DNA of 64,000 nucleotides, from assembly GCF_034522235.1 (NCBI RefSeq), contig NZ_JAXHLN010000002.1:406001-470000 (forward strand), written 5' to 3'. A program made the translations under genes and the position numbers. Of this stretch, positions 52,399 to 60,362 are shown in pieces; the stretch's first letter is position 1; every line of letters begins with the position of its first letter. Below the pieces are notes generated by a model, which made no database searches, was not told where the DNA came from, and saw nothing but the letters and a program-made list of their open reading frames with translations. The DNA is from Thiohalophilus sp. Lineage in GTDB: Bacteria > Pseudomonadota > Gammaproteobacteria > UBA6429 > Thiohalophilaceae.

Positions 52399-52513
52399 TT
52401 GACCTTGCGAAATGTGCGGAATAGGGTAAGAGTCCCTTAGGGGAGTAACCGCCAAGCCTTAATAACAATAACCAAGCACGACCCAACTCAAGCGGCTTTT
52501 CAGCCGCTTTTTT
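52399..52513 (+). ncRNA. Candidate small RNA with intrinsic terminator
   Basis: TTGACC (52399-52404) with TAGGGT (52422-52427) at 17 bp could form a promoter. The transcript would run to a strong terminator, 52490-52513: AAGCGGCT-TTTC-AGCCGCTT then six T. The roughly 80-nt product would contain TTAGGGGAGTAACCGCC. No ORF follows on this strand for 1.7 kb, so the terminator belongs to a non-coding transcript. It starts in the 363-bp gap upstream of clc. GGGGAGTA recalls the yybP-ykoY manganese riboswitch, but the rest does not fit. Confidence 0.4.
52490..52513 (+). terminator. Intrinsic terminator of the candidate small RNA
   Basis: The 8-bp stem AAGCGGCT/AGCCGCTT (52490-52497 with 52502-52509) closes a TTTC loop and runs into a six-T tail ending at 52513. 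On the other strand the hairpin is preceded by A and has no T tail, so it acts on the plus strand only. Confidence 0.8.
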
Positions 52514-52624
52514 GTGCGCGCCGCTTCTCCCGTCATATCCCCCGCTCGTCCAGTGGAAAACCCCGGAGCCGCTGAGATGCAAAGAAAAAAATGCCTTTTT
52601 CTCTCTTCTTGTTATGACAAGGGC

Positions 52625-52658
52625 TTCCTCGCACCTCGGACCTCGTAACTCGTCCCTT
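52625..52658. repeat. Intergenic repeat (CGAGTAACGAGG type)
   Basis: The sequence reads CCTCGCACCTCGGACCTCGT and then AACTCGTCCC on the plus strand, built from CTCG units. The inverse type recurs at 60171-60206 and again at 60336-60362. This copy abuts the stop codon of the anti-sigma gene (52657-52659). Confidence 0.6.
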
Positions 52659-53382
52659 ATATGCGGATATAGGTCCAACCCTCTCGCTGGCGGGAGAGGG
52701 CTTCGTTGAGCGCCGAGGAGACGATCCGGGTTTGCGGTAACAGCTCAACCGAGACCCCCTCACGACGCAGGCGGGTTAATGTCTCATTACAGGCCGAGAC
52801 CACCAGGTTCTGGTACTGGTCCTGCAGGGCCTGGAGGCGGCGGGCGTGGGGACTGTTGTTGTTGCGTACCAGGGAGAGCCCCTTGCCGTTGGTGAGAATC
52901 TCCACTTCCACCGATTGTTGCCGGGCCAGACTGTTTTTCAGCAGTTTTTCGGTTTCATTGAGCAGGATATCTAGCCGTCGAGGCTGATTGCTGCTGACGT
53001 GCAGCATGACCCGCCAGGGTTGCGCGGTCGCGTTCGCCGGATTGGTGTGCACCGTGCTGGCCAGTTCAATCAGGCTGTTGGGGTTGTTCATACTGAAACC
53101 GGCCCAGCCCAACAGGGCGCCAAACCCGATCAACAGCATGGCGGCCAGCCCCATGAACCAGCGGGAGGGCGGGGTCCGTGGGGGGGTGGTTGTGTCTGGC
53201 AGGGGTTCACTCTGGTAGGTCAACCGGACCAGCTCATGCGCTTTTTGCAGGACGCAATTACGTCGGCCCAGTTGGGGATTATCACGCATGATCTCCAGCA
53301 GACGAGACTGCTCCTTCAGATCGAGTTGGCCGTCGACATAGGCATTGAGCTGCTCGTCGGAAAGTGTTTTGTCCCTGTTCAT
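52657..53382 (-). CDS. Anti-sigma factor with periplasmic DsrE-like domain
   Basis: The product is 241 residues. Residues 1-50 (LSDEQLNAYVDGQLDLKEQS) form a helical anti-sigma domain without the usual HxxxCxxC zinc site. A span at about 74-95 (FMGLAAMLLIGFGALLGWAGF) leads to a periplasmic part. Residues about 119-241 match the DsrE/F sulfur-relay fold: WRVMLHVSSNQPRRLDILLNE, VEVEILTNGKGLSLV, LVVSACNETLTRLRREGVSVELLP. Its single conserved cysteine C198 is in the DsrE position. The start overlaps the sigma stop by 4 bp. It should hold the sigma factor at the membrane until a periplasmic sulfur or redox signal is sensed. The fusion is unusual. Confidence 0.85.
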   Translation of the reverse strand: MNRDKTLSDEQLNAYVDGQLDLKEQSRLLEIMRDNPQLGRRNCVLQKAHELVRLTYQSEPLPDTTTPPRTPPSRWFMGLAAMLLIGFGALLGWAGFSMNNPNSLIELASTVHTNPANATAQPWRVMLHVSSNQPRRLDILLNETEKLLKNSLARQQSVEVEILTNGKGLSLVRNNNSPHARRLQALQDQYQNLVVSACNETLTRLRREGVSVELLPQTRIVSSALNEALSRQREGWTYIRI

Positions 53383-53924
53383 TTTATTCTCCTGAGTACG
53401 GCATTTTCTTCGAACGGTACCGAGGGCTTTTCCAGTATGCGTTCGACAAGAAGTTTACGGGCGCGACACAACCGGCTCATCACCGTGCCGATTGGAATAT
53501 CCAGAACCTCGGCCACTTCGCTGTAGCTCAGTTCCTCCAGATCAACCAGGGTCACAACCTGCCTTTGACCCTGCGGCAGGGTGGCAACAGCGCGTTTTAC
53601 CTGTTCTGTGAGCCGTTGCTGTTCATGCAATGACTGGGGCGTCTCACGTTCTTGCAGTACGTAATCATCCACATCCATATATTGCCGCTCGGAGCGAAGA
53701 TGATTGCGCCAGCAATTGATCAGGATCTTGAAGCACCATTTATCAAAGCCGTCCGCATCGTGCAATTGATCCAGATTTTTCCAGACCCGGGTTAGCGCTT
53801 CCTGGGTAAGATCATCGGCCAGTGCCGGGGAATGGGTCCAGGAATAGGCAAGCCGATACAGTCGGGGTCGAAGTGCCTCGATCCGGCCTTGCAGGCCGCT
53901 TTTTTTACCGGAAAACCAGCTCAT
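53379..53924 (-). CDS. ECF-type RNA polymerase sigma factor
   Basis: The product is 181 residues. Region 2 reads LTQEALTRVWKNLDQLHDADGFDKWCFKILINCWRNHLR and region 4 reads LPQGQRQVVTLVDLEELSYSEVAEVLDIPIGTVMSRLCRARKLL. Region 3 is short, as in ECF sigma factors. It overlaps the anti-sigma gene in an ATGA (53379-53382). A GGAATAAA-N7-CCGGATG motif lies 40 bp before its start and recurs upstream of the divergent DsrE gene, so it may activate itself and that gene. ECF sigmas typically recognise GGAAx at -35. Confidence 0.93.
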   Translation of the reverse strand: MSWFSGKKSGLQGRIEALRPRLYRLAYSWTHSPALADDLTQEALTRVWKNLDQLHDADGFDKWCFKILINCWRNHLRSERQYMDVDDYVLQERETPQSLHEQQRLTEQVKRAVATLPQGQRQVVTLVDLEELSYSEVAEVLDIPIGTVMSRLCRARKLLVERILEKPSVPFEENAVLRRIK

Positions 53925-53963
53925 AGTGTTTATCAGTGTTGTTATTCAATACTTTTAAAGATG

Positions 53964-53985
53964 CATCCGGCGCTTTATTTATTCC
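53964..53985 (-). promoter_or_regulatory. ECF promoter candidate of the sigma/anti-sigma operon
   Basis: On the minus strand the 22-nt segment reads GGAATAAA-TAAAGCG-CCGGATG. It agrees with the motif at 54111-54132 in 15 of 22 bases at identical spacing, and in 14 of the 15 motif bases. GGAAT resembles the -35 element of ECF sigma factors. It ends 40 bp before the sigma ATG. Confidence 0.5.
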
Positions 53986-54110
53986 ATGAATTTGACTGTT
54001 CGAGCTCTCTTTAAAACTCATATCAATCCGCAGGCATCAGGGAGGGTGGGTGTTCAGTTCTGATGGCAAGACCATGATTTAGAAATGTGTTAAAAAAGTT
54101 TGAAATAGCG

Positions 54111-54132
54111 GGAATAAAAGTACTCCCCGATG
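54111..54132 (+). promoter_or_regulatory. ECF promoter candidate of the dsrE-porin operon
   Basis: The segment reads GGAATAAA-AGTACTC-CCCGATG. It is the divergent partner of the motif at 53964-53985 with the same N7 spacing. It ends 82 bp before the DsrE ATG. A hairpin GGGTCGT/ACGACCC (54149-54155 with 54162-54168) lies in the putative leader. Confidence 0.5.
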
Positions 54133-54213
54133 TGTTTGGTAGTAATAGGGGTCGTTCAATGACGACCCTGAAGAAAAATAATATTTAACTCGCCATCATA
54201 AAGGGGAAATTCT

Positions 54214-54657
54214 ATGAAACCAGCCATATGGAAAGCATGGGCGATCGCGTTGTTTTGTCTGACTTCGCTGTTTGCCGTCAATGCTAATGCGGCCAATGAG
54301 TTCGCCGAGGCAAAGGTCGTTTTGCAGATCAGCGATCCAAATCCTTTCAAGCAGACTCTGGTGCTGAATGTTGCCAATAATCTGGTCAAACATTACGGCC
54401 CGGATCGCGTTGCCATCGAGATCGTCGCTTTCGGTCCCGGGTTGCGCTTGCTGTTTGCTGATAATGCCAATACTGACCGCATTCAAAGTCTGGTAGGCAA
54501 CGGCGTCAAGTTCAGTGCCTGCTCCAACACCACGGCCAATATGGGGAAAAAACTGGGACATCCGCCAAAGCTGAACAAAAACGCGGTGACTGTCAGTGCG
54601 GGCGTGGTGCGGATTCTGGACTTGCAAAAACAAGGGTATTCACTGATCAAGCCCTGA
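54214..54657 (+). CDS. Secreted DsrE family protein
   Basis: The product is 147 residues. A signal peptide (to ANA near 27) leads into a single DsrE/F-like domain: AKVVLQISDPNPFKQTLVLNVANNLVKHYG, RVAIEIVAFGPGLRLLFADN and VKFSACSNTTANMGKKLG. C103 is in the same place as C198 of the anti-sigma factor. The cytoplasmic DsrE family carries sulfur on this cysteine; a periplasmic role is not established. The ribosome site AAGGGGAAA is strong. The gene is followed 54 bp later by a porin. Confidence 0.88.
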   Translation: MKPAIWKAWAIALFCLTSLFAVNANAANEFAEAKVVLQISDPNPFKQTLVLNVANNLVKHYGPDRVAIEIVAFGPGLRLLFADNANTDRIQSLVGNGVKFSACSNTTANMGKKLGHPPKLNKNAVTVSAGVVRILDLQKQGYSLIKP

Positions 54658-54711
54658 TGACATAACAGTCTGACAACAAATATAAATTTTCTGAATTAAA
54701 GGGGATTCATA

Positions 54712-55992
54712 ATGAATCTGTTCAAAAAGACAATGCTGATCTCGGCCTGTGCAGCCATGCTCGGGGGAGTGAGCCTTTCTGCCCAGGCGGCAAACTGGTT
54801 AATGCTGCAAGGTACAGAACCCAGGGACGCCGCACCGCGCGCCAAGCTGTGGGGCTTTATCCAGGCTCAGTACCAAAAAGATAATAGTGATCCAAGTGAT
54901 GTTCCTGGTGGTTATATCCCACCCAAGCTGATTGGCCCGAAGCTGGAGTCACAGGAAGCCTTTAACGTCAATCGTGCGCGGATTGGTGTACGAGGGCAGG
55001 GGATGCCGCTGGATGGTAATGTGAACTATTTTATTCTTGCCGAGCTTGGATATAACGGGATTACGGCAGCCAATAATGGCGGGACCAATATTACCGATGC
55101 CAGCGTCACCCTGAATCATATTGATGGCGCACGAGTGCGTATGGGTCTGTTCAAAACGCCGGGTTTTGAAGAAGGATTGCAGGCAATTCATGTGTTCGAT
55201 TACATCAATTTTACCAGCGCAGGTAATCAGCTGATGCTTGAACGGCATCCTGCAGATTCTGATACAGTTCAGCCGCCGATACCAGATGCAAACATGAATG
55301 CACATTCAACGCCGGTCGGCGCATTCCGTGATGTGGGGATCCAGGTATTTGATGCATTCCGTAATGGCGACTGGGAGCATAGCTATGCCGTCATGTACGG
55401 TAATGGCAATGGCCTGAACGGCTCGGATAATGATGAAAATAAAGATACTTACGTTTATTTGTCATCAGAGAAAATCTTTGGTGGCAGAGGTCCGCGCAGA
55501 GAAGGGCTGAAAATCTTCGCCTGGTATCAGGACGGCAAGCGGACTAATGTGTACGATCCTACCGAGGAGCAGGACCGGACCCGTTCAGGGGCGGGTGTGA
55601 AATATCTGAAAAAACCATTTCGTGTCACTGCGGAGTATTTGACAGGTGAGGGGATGATCTTTCAGGGGCAACACCGTCCAACACATTACTTTAATGACGA
55701 AGAAGCCGATGGTTATTATATTGATCTCGGCTGGTATATCCCGGGTACGAACTGGGAGCTGGATCTTCGCTATGATTCTTATACTCGTGGGGAGAATCAT
55801 CCAACATCTGCCGCCAGTGACGAGTCCCGTTTTGATACGACCACTATCGGCGCTCAATATCACATCAACAAGAAAACACGCGTGAACATGGAGTATTCCA
55901 GTCGGGACTTCGAGTCGGATACGACTGCTGTAGATAACCAGTTGTTAGGCGTGGATTCGCGTCTGGCTGTGCAATTAACGCATATCTTCTGA
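54712..55992 (+). CDS. Outer-membrane porin, OprO/P-like
   Basis: A 426-residue barrel protein with a signal peptide (ends AQAAN, about 28). Typical porin features are AKLWGFIQAQYQKDN at the start of the barrel, INRARIGVRGQGM-like strands, DASVTLNHIDGARVRMGLFKTPG, FNDEEADGYYIDLGWYIPG and a C-terminal LAVQLTHIF. The pattern fits the phosphate-selective porin family, but the solute is unknown. It lies in an operon with the DsrE gene, and both may be under the adjacent ECF sigma factor. The ribosome site AAAGGGGA is strong. Confidence 0.88.
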   Translation: MNLFKKTMLISACAAMLGGVSLSAQAANWLMLQGTEPRDAAPRAKLWGFIQAQYQKDNSDPSDVPGGYIPPKLIGPKLESQEAFNVNRARIGVRGQGMPLDGNVNYFILAELGYNGITAANNGGTNITDASVTLNHIDGARVRMGLFKTPGFEEGLQAIHVFDYINFTSAGNQLMLERHPADSDTVQPPIPDANMNAHSTPVGAFRDVGIQVFDAFRNGDWEHSYAVMYGNGNGLNGSDNDENKDTYVYLSSEKIFGGRGPRREGLKIFAWYQDGKRTNVYDPTEEQDRTRSGAGVKYLKKPFRVTAEYLTGEGMIFQGQHRPTHYFNDEEADGYYIDLGWYIPGTNWELDLRYDSYTRGENHPTSAASDESRFDTTTIGAQYHINKKTRVNMEYSSRDFESDTTAVDNQLLGVDSRLAVQLTHIF

Positions 55993-56016
55993 ATGTTTTT
56001 TTGATGAGACGTTGAT

Positions 56017-56060
56017 TTCCGATCCCGGTTTTCGCCGGGCTCGGAATTCATCCCTTTTTC
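56017..56060 (+). terminator. Intrinsic terminator after the porin
   Basis: TTCCGA-T-CCCGG (56017-56028) pairs with CCGGG-C-TCGGAA (56035-56046) around TTTTCG, with one mismatch. A loose T-rich run (CCCTTTTTCC) follows at 56051-56060. It separates the sigma-linked operon from argC. Confidence 0.6.
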
Positions 56061-56190
56061 CAATATGTCCGGCTATCAAACCCGGGTTTTTCATTCTCAG
56101 GGTGCAGCCTGAGAAATTCATCACGTCCCGGTCTTTTCCTTTATCCCTTCAGCACTTATCATTAACCCTCTTAAGTAACCGGGCAGGATC

Positions 56191-57222
56191 ATGATCAAGG
56201 CGGGTATTGTCGGCGGCACAGGCTATACGGGGGTGGAGCTACTGCGGCTTCTGGCTGCACATCCCGATGTCGAATTGCGCCTGATCACCTCCCGCTCCGA
56301 AGCCGGCCAGCCGGTGGCGGACATGTTCCCCAACCTGCGCGGTTATGTCGATCTCGCTTTCAGTGACCCCGATCCCGCGCAGCTGGCCCGGTGCGATGTG
56401 GTGTTCTTTGCCACGCCGCACGGTGTGGCAATGAACACGGCGGCCGCTTTGCTGGATAAAGGCGTACGGGTGATCGACCTGGGCGCCGATTTTCGCATCA
56501 AGGATGTGGAGGAATGGGAAAAATGGTACGGCATGGCCCACAGCGCACCGCAGCTGGTGGCCGAGGCGGTCTACGGGCTGCCCGAGGTGAATCGCGAGGC
56601 GATCCGTGAGGCCCGGTTGATCGCCTGCCCGGGTTGCTATCCCACCGCGGTTCAGCTGGGTTTCTTGCCCCTGATCGAGCAGGGACTGGTGGACATCGGG
56701 CAACTGGTGGCCGATGCCAAGTCGGGAGTCAGCGGTGCCGGGCGCAAGGCCAATGTCGGGGCGCTGCTGGGGGAGGCCAGCGAAAGCATGAAGGCCTACG
56801 GCGTGGCCGGCCATCGCCATCTGCCGGAAATCGTTCAGGGGCTCACCCGGGCCGCCGGTTCGCCGGTGGGGCTGACCTTTGTGCCCCATCTGACACCGAT
56901 GATCCGGGGTATTCATGCCACTCTCTATGCACGACTCACCACCCCGACCAAGGGCCTGCAGACCCTGTATAGCGAACGTTATGGCGATGAGCCGTTCGTC
57001 GATATTCTGCCACCCGACTCGCACCCGGAGACCCGCAGCGTCAAGGGGGCCAACCACTGCCGGATTGCCCTGCACCGCCCCGGTGATGGTGATACGGTGG
57101 TGGTGTTGTCGGTAATCGACAACCTGGTCAAGGGTGCTTCAGGACAGGCCGTGCAGAATATGAATATCATGTTCGGTCTGGATGAACGCACGGGTCTCAA
57201 TGCAATCGGATTGATGCCGTAG
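56191..57222 (+). CDS. argC: N-acetyl-gamma-glutamyl-phosphate reductase
   Basis: A 343-residue arginine biosynthesis enzyme that reduces N-acetylglutamyl phosphate with NADPH. Motifs are [19 protein letters not shown] (nucleotide site), [31 protein letters not shown] (catalytic Cys), [10 protein letters not shown] and [10 protein letters not shown]. The sequence is complete and typical. It begins a co-oriented run with the DUF6776 gene, bactofilin and erpA. Confidence 0.97.
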   Translation: MIKAGIVGGTGYTGVELLRLLAAHPDVELRLITSRSEAGQPVADMFPNLRGYVDLAFSDPDPAQLARCDVVFFATPHGVAMNTAAALLDKGVRVIDLGADFRIKDVEEWEKWYGMAHSAPQLVAEAVYGLPEVNREAIREARLIACPGCYPTAVQLGFLPLIEQGLVDIGQLVADAKSGVSGAGRKANVGALLGEASESMKAYGVAGHRHLPEIVQGLTRAAGSPVGLTFVPHLTPMIRGIHATLYARLTTPTKGLQTLYSERYGDEPFVDILPPDSHPETRSVKGANHCRIALHRPGDGDTVVVLSVIDNLVKGASGQAVQNMNIMFGLDERTGLNAIGLMP

Positions 57223-57231
57223 GATGAATCA

Positions 57232-57957
57232 ATGAATCTGGTGGTCAAACCCCATCACCCGTGGAAGACCCGGGCGTTGTGGCTTCTTGCGGCACTGTTG
57301 ATGCTGGCCGGTGGCTATACGCTGTTTGATTACGGGCGCTATCTGGCCGGGTATGACAGTGACGAGGCCGGCCGGGTGAAAAAAGAGCTGCTTCAGGTCA
57401 AAAAACGTCTCGAAGGGGAAATCGACGTGCTGCGTCAGGAAAAAGCCCTGTTGCAACGCGCGCGGCAAATTGAACGCCAGGCTTACGATGATCTGGACGG
57501 TACGATTAAAAACCTTCAATCGGAAATTCTCGAGCTCAAGGAGGAGCTGGCCTTTTACCGGGGCATCGTCTCCCCCCGGGAAGCCTCGACCGGTTTGCAG
57601 TTACAAAAATTCAGTTTCGAGCCACACGGGCCGGATGGCCGTTTTCGTTATCGGGTGGTTCTGACCCAGGTGCTGGGCAATGACAGGCTGGCCAGCGGCC
57701 GGGTACAATTGCAGCTTGAAGGGATTCAGGAAGGGGAGTCCAAGTCCTTGACGCTCAAGGATGTAACCGAGAATTCCGTCAACGAATTGCGTTACCGTTT
57801 CAAGTATTTTCAAAAATTGGAAGGGGATATCCGGTTGCCGGAGAATTTCAGCCTGCTGCGCGCGACCTTGCGGATTCTGCCTGGGGGGAGTGAGCGTAAC
57901 AGCATTGAGAAAACCATCGACTGGTCGATTGAGGAGAGACAGGATAATGTGGGGTAA
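57232..57957 (+). CDS. DUF6776 family membrane-anchored coiled-coil protein
   Basis: The product is 241 residues. A short cytoplasmic N-terminus and one span (ALWLLAALLMLAGGYTLFDYG, about 15-35) are followed by a long coiled coil (about 45-105, KKELLQVKKRLEGEIDVLRQ and onward). A beta-rich periplasmic domain ends the protein. This layout and the segment LAFYRGIVSPREASTGLQLQ are typical of DUF6776. It overlaps the bactofilin gene by 11 bp. Linkage to a cytoskeletal gene suggests a role in cell shape or wall synthesis; this is inference. Confidence 0.8.
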   Translation: MNLVVKPHHPWKTRALWLLAALLMLAGGYTLFDYGRYLAGYDSDEAGRVKKELLQVKKRLEGEIDVLRQEKALLQRARQIERQAYDDLDGTIKNLQSEILELKEELAFYRGIVSPREASTGLQLQKFSFEPHGPDGRFRYRVVLTQVLGNDRLASGRVQLQLEGIQEGESKSLTLKDVTENSVNELRYRFKYFQKLEGDIRLPENFSLLRATLRILPGGSERNSIEKTIDWSIEERQDNVG

Positions 57958-58357
57958 CAATAAAAAACCGAATCGCACCGCGCAAATCGATTCGTTGATT
58001 GGCCAGAACACCGAGATCCAGGGGGATGTCATTTTCAGTGGGGGGTTGCATGTGGATGGCAGCATCAAGGGCAGCGTGATTGCCGAGGGCGCTGGCGAGG
58101 ACTCCCTCTTGACTTTGAGCGAACGCGGCACTATTGAAGGAGAAGTGAAGGTACCGAATGTCGTGGTCAACGGCACGGTCATCGGTGACGTCCATGCCCA
58201 CGGCCATGTCGAGCTGGCCGCCCATGCCCGCGTCCATGGCAACGTTTATTACAGCCTGATCGAGATGGCAATGGGGGCTGAAGTTAATGGAAACCTGGTG
58301 CACAAGAGTAGTAACCACTCACCTTCGGAAACAGGCAGTGGCCCGGAAGATTCTTGA
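57947..58357 (+). CDS. Bactofilin (polymer-forming cytoskeletal protein)
   Basis: The product is 136 residues from the ATG at 57947, which overlaps the previous gene. The middle is a right-handed beta-helix of hexad-like turns: GQNTEIQGDVIFSGGLHVDGSIKGSV, then RGTIEGEVKVPNVVVNGTVIGDVHAHG and VHGNVYYSLIEMAMGAEVNGNLV. The tails are polar. Bactofilins polymerise without nucleotides and scaffold wall enzymes. Together with the DUF6776 protein it may form a membrane-linked scaffold. Confidence 0.93.
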   Translation: MWGNNKKPNRTAQIDSLIGQNTEIQGDVIFSGGLHVDGSIKGSVIAEGAGEDSLLTLSERGTIEGEVKVPNVVVNGTVIGDVHAHGHVELAAHARVHGNVYYSLIEMAMGAEVNGNLVHKSSNHSPSETGSGPEDS

Positions 58358-58420
58358 TTAAAACAATCAGGAATAGCATAATGGGGCGCTGTAGACGTCA
58401 AATCTGGTGGAGATAGTATT

Positions 58421-58792
58421 ATGAGCAGCACAGCAACCGAGACAAACGAAACGGTCGATACGATGAGTCCCCTGATATTCACCGATTCTGCTGCGCACAA
58501 GGTTCGGCAACTGATCGAAGATGAGGGCAATGAGAATCTGATGCTGCGGGTATTTGTGACCGGTGGCGGTTGCTCCGGGTTCCAGTACGGCTTTACTTTC
58601 GAGGAAAATGAACAGGATGGCGACACCCGGGTGGACAAGGAGGGCGTCACCCTGCTGGTCGATCCGATGAGCTTCCAGTATCTGATGGGGGCGGAAATTG
58701 ATTACAAGGAAGACCTCTCCGGCGCCCAGTTCGTGATCCGCAATCCGAATGCGACCACTACCTGCGGCTGCGGTTCGTCCTTCGGCGTCTGA
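58421..58792 (+). CDS. erpA: Iron-sulfur cluster insertion protein ErpA
   Basis: The product is 123 residues. The A-type carrier signature has three cysteines: [11 protein letters not shown] and the C-terminal [11 protein letters not shown]. The segment [21 protein letters not shown] is typical of ErpA rather than IscA. It delivers iron-sulfur clusters to apoproteins. A clear terminator follows at 58820-58850. Confidence 0.95.
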   Translation: MSSTATETNETVDTMSPLIFTDSAAHKVRQLIEDEGNENLMLRVFVTGGGCSGFQYGFTFEENEQDGDTRVDKEGVTLLVDPMSFQYLMGAEIDYKEDLSGAQFVIRNPNATTTCGCGSSFGV

Positions 58793-58819
58793 TTCTCCAG
58801 CCACGCCACGCTAAGAGAC

Positions 58820-58850
58820 AATGGCATGATTTAAAGTCATGCCATTTTTG
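58820..58850 (+). terminator. Intrinsic terminator of erpA
   Basis: AATGGCATGA (58820-58829) pairs with TCATGCCATT (58837-58846) over 10 bp with loop TTTAAAG, followed by TTTG. It ends the argC to erpA run. Confidence 0.85.
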
Positions 58851-58985
58851 TTTGTGGCGGATAAAAAATAACCGCTCGCTCCTGGCCGGATTCGATAACT
58901 TTTCCGGCGTCCTTGCCAATACCGCGGATATTTTTTGTTATTCTTGGTGTAGCGCACCATTATTATCAAATTCAGGGAGTCTTCC

Positions 58986-60143
58986 ATGAGTGAGTATCTG
59001 CCGGGGCTGGCAGGCGTTCCCGCCACCAAATCCAATATTTCGGATATCGACGGCGAGAAGGGCATTTTGTCCTATCGCGGCTACCCCATCGAACAGCTGG
59101 CCGAACACAGCACGTTTGAGGAGACCACCCTGTTATTGCTCGACGGGCGGCTGCCGACCGGCAGTGAACTGGAGACCTTCAGCGACCAGCTCAAGGAGAA
59201 CCGGCGCCTCAAGTTCCATACCCGTGGCATGATGAAAAACTTTCCCAACACCGGCCATCCGATGGAGATGCTGCAGACGGTGGTGGCCAGCCTGGGGATG
59301 TTCTACCCCGGCAATGAATGCCTGACCGGCGGTGATGCCTGCGAGGACGTCAATTACATCCACAATATGTCGATCAAAATCATCGCCCGGGTGGCACCGA
59401 TCGTGGCCATGTGGCAACACATTCGCGAGGGGTATGATCCGGTCGAATCCCGCGACGATCTGAGCCACGCGGAAAACTTCCTGTGGATGCTGACCGGCAG
59501 GGAACCGGACCCGTTGCTGGCGCGGATTATGGATGTCTGTCTGATCCTGCATGCCGAGCACACGATTAATGCCTCGACGTTCGCGGTGCTGGTGAATGCC
59601 TCGACCCTCTCCAGCCCCTACAGTGTGGTTGCCTCGGCCATCGGGGCCCTGTCCGGACCATTGCACGGCGGCGCCAACCAGCGGGTGCTGGAAATGCTGG
59701 AGGATATCGGCTCGCCGGAGAAAGCCGAGGAGTATGTGGACAAGCGGCTGGCTAACAAGGAGGTGATCTGGGGCATGGGCCATCGCGAATACAAGACCAA
59801 GGATCCGCGCGCCATTATCCTGCAAAAACTGATCGATCAGTACATGGAAACCAAGGCCGGCAACGTTAATCCGATGTTCGATATTGCCAAGGTGGTGGAG
59901 CAGGTTTGCGAGGATCGTCTGTCCCACAAGGGGGTGTACGCCAATGTCGATTTCTACAGCGGCATTCTCTATACCGAGATGGGCATTCCCGCCGATCAGT
60001 TCACCGCCATCTTCGCCATGGCCCGCTCCGCCGGCTGGCTGGCCCACTGGCGTGAACAGCTGGCCGATAATCGTATCTTCCGGCCGACCCAGGTCTACAC
60101 CGGCGAGCCGGTCCGTAAATATGTCCCCATCGAAAAGCGCTGA
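58986..60143 (+). CDS. gltA: Citrate synthase
   Basis: A 385-residue enzyme that condenses acetyl-CoA and oxaloacetate. Family motifs are DIDGEKGILSYRGYPIEQLAE, LILHAEHTINASTFAV (catalytic His), GPLHGGANQRVLEMLEDIG (second His) and GMGHREYKTKDPRA (catalytic His/Arg). The chain is shorter than the NADH-sensitive hexameric GltA of E. coli and lacks its N-terminal regulatory domain, so it is of the dimeric type. A methylcitrate synthase is the main alternative. The terminator lies at its stop. Confidence 0.93.
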   Translation: MSEYLPGLAGVPATKSNISDIDGEKGILSYRGYPIEQLAEHSTFEETTLLLLDGRLPTGSELETFSDQLKENRRLKFHTRGMMKNFPNTGHPMEMLQTVVASLGMFYPGNECLTGGDACEDVNYIHNMSIKIIARVAPIVAMWQHIREGYDPVESRDDLSHAENFLWMLTGREPDPLLARIMDVCLILHAEHTINASTFAVLVNASTLSSPYSVVASAIGALSGPLHGGANQRVLEMLEDIGSPEKAEEYVDKRLANKEVIWGMGHREYKTKDPRAIILQKLIDQYMETKAGNVNPMFDIAKVVEQVCEDRLSHKGVYANVDFYSGILYTEMGIPADQFTAIFAMARSAGWLAHWREQLADNRIFRPTQVYTGEPVRKYVPIEKR

Positions 60144-60164
60144 CACAACACGTCAGCGCTTTTC
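60132..60164 (+). terminator. Intrinsic terminator of the citrate synthase gene
   Basis: GAAAAGCGCTGAC (60132-60144) pairs perfectly over 13 bp with GTCAGCGCTTTTC (60152-60164) around ACAACAC. The stop codon is inside the stem and TTTTC forms the tail. Confidence 0.9.
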
Positions 60165-60170
60165 TCAGTG

Positions 60171-60362
60171 CCGAGGTACGAGGGACGAGTAACGAGTAAC
60201 GAGGAAACCCGGAACTTTTTTCATTCCTGTTCCCGGTGGCAGATGTTTTAGCTGTTAAGTTATCACCGAGATGAGGCCATGAAGGATTTTATTTTCAAGC
60301 CTTCGTGTCTTGGTGTCTTCGTGGTGAAGCTTTTCCTCGTCACTCGTTACTCGTCCCTCGGC
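60171..60362. repeat. Nested intergenic palindromes (CGAGTAACGAGG and CCAAGACAC types)
   Basis: Outer arms GGGACGAGTAACGAGTAACG (60182-60201) and the inverse at 60336-60362 flank an inner palindrome at 60261-60330 (right arm CTTCGTGTCTTGGTGTCTTC). The outer arm supplies the last codons of anmK (GPRDE-stop). Two repeat types seen separately elsewhere (52625-52658 and 42341-42451) are thus nested here. Confidence 0.7.

Noticed and set aside
52434..52513. yybP-ykoY manganese riboswitch
   Set aside because: GGGGAGTA is present, but the two-armed structure and the second conserved strand were not found, and no manganese exporter gene follows.
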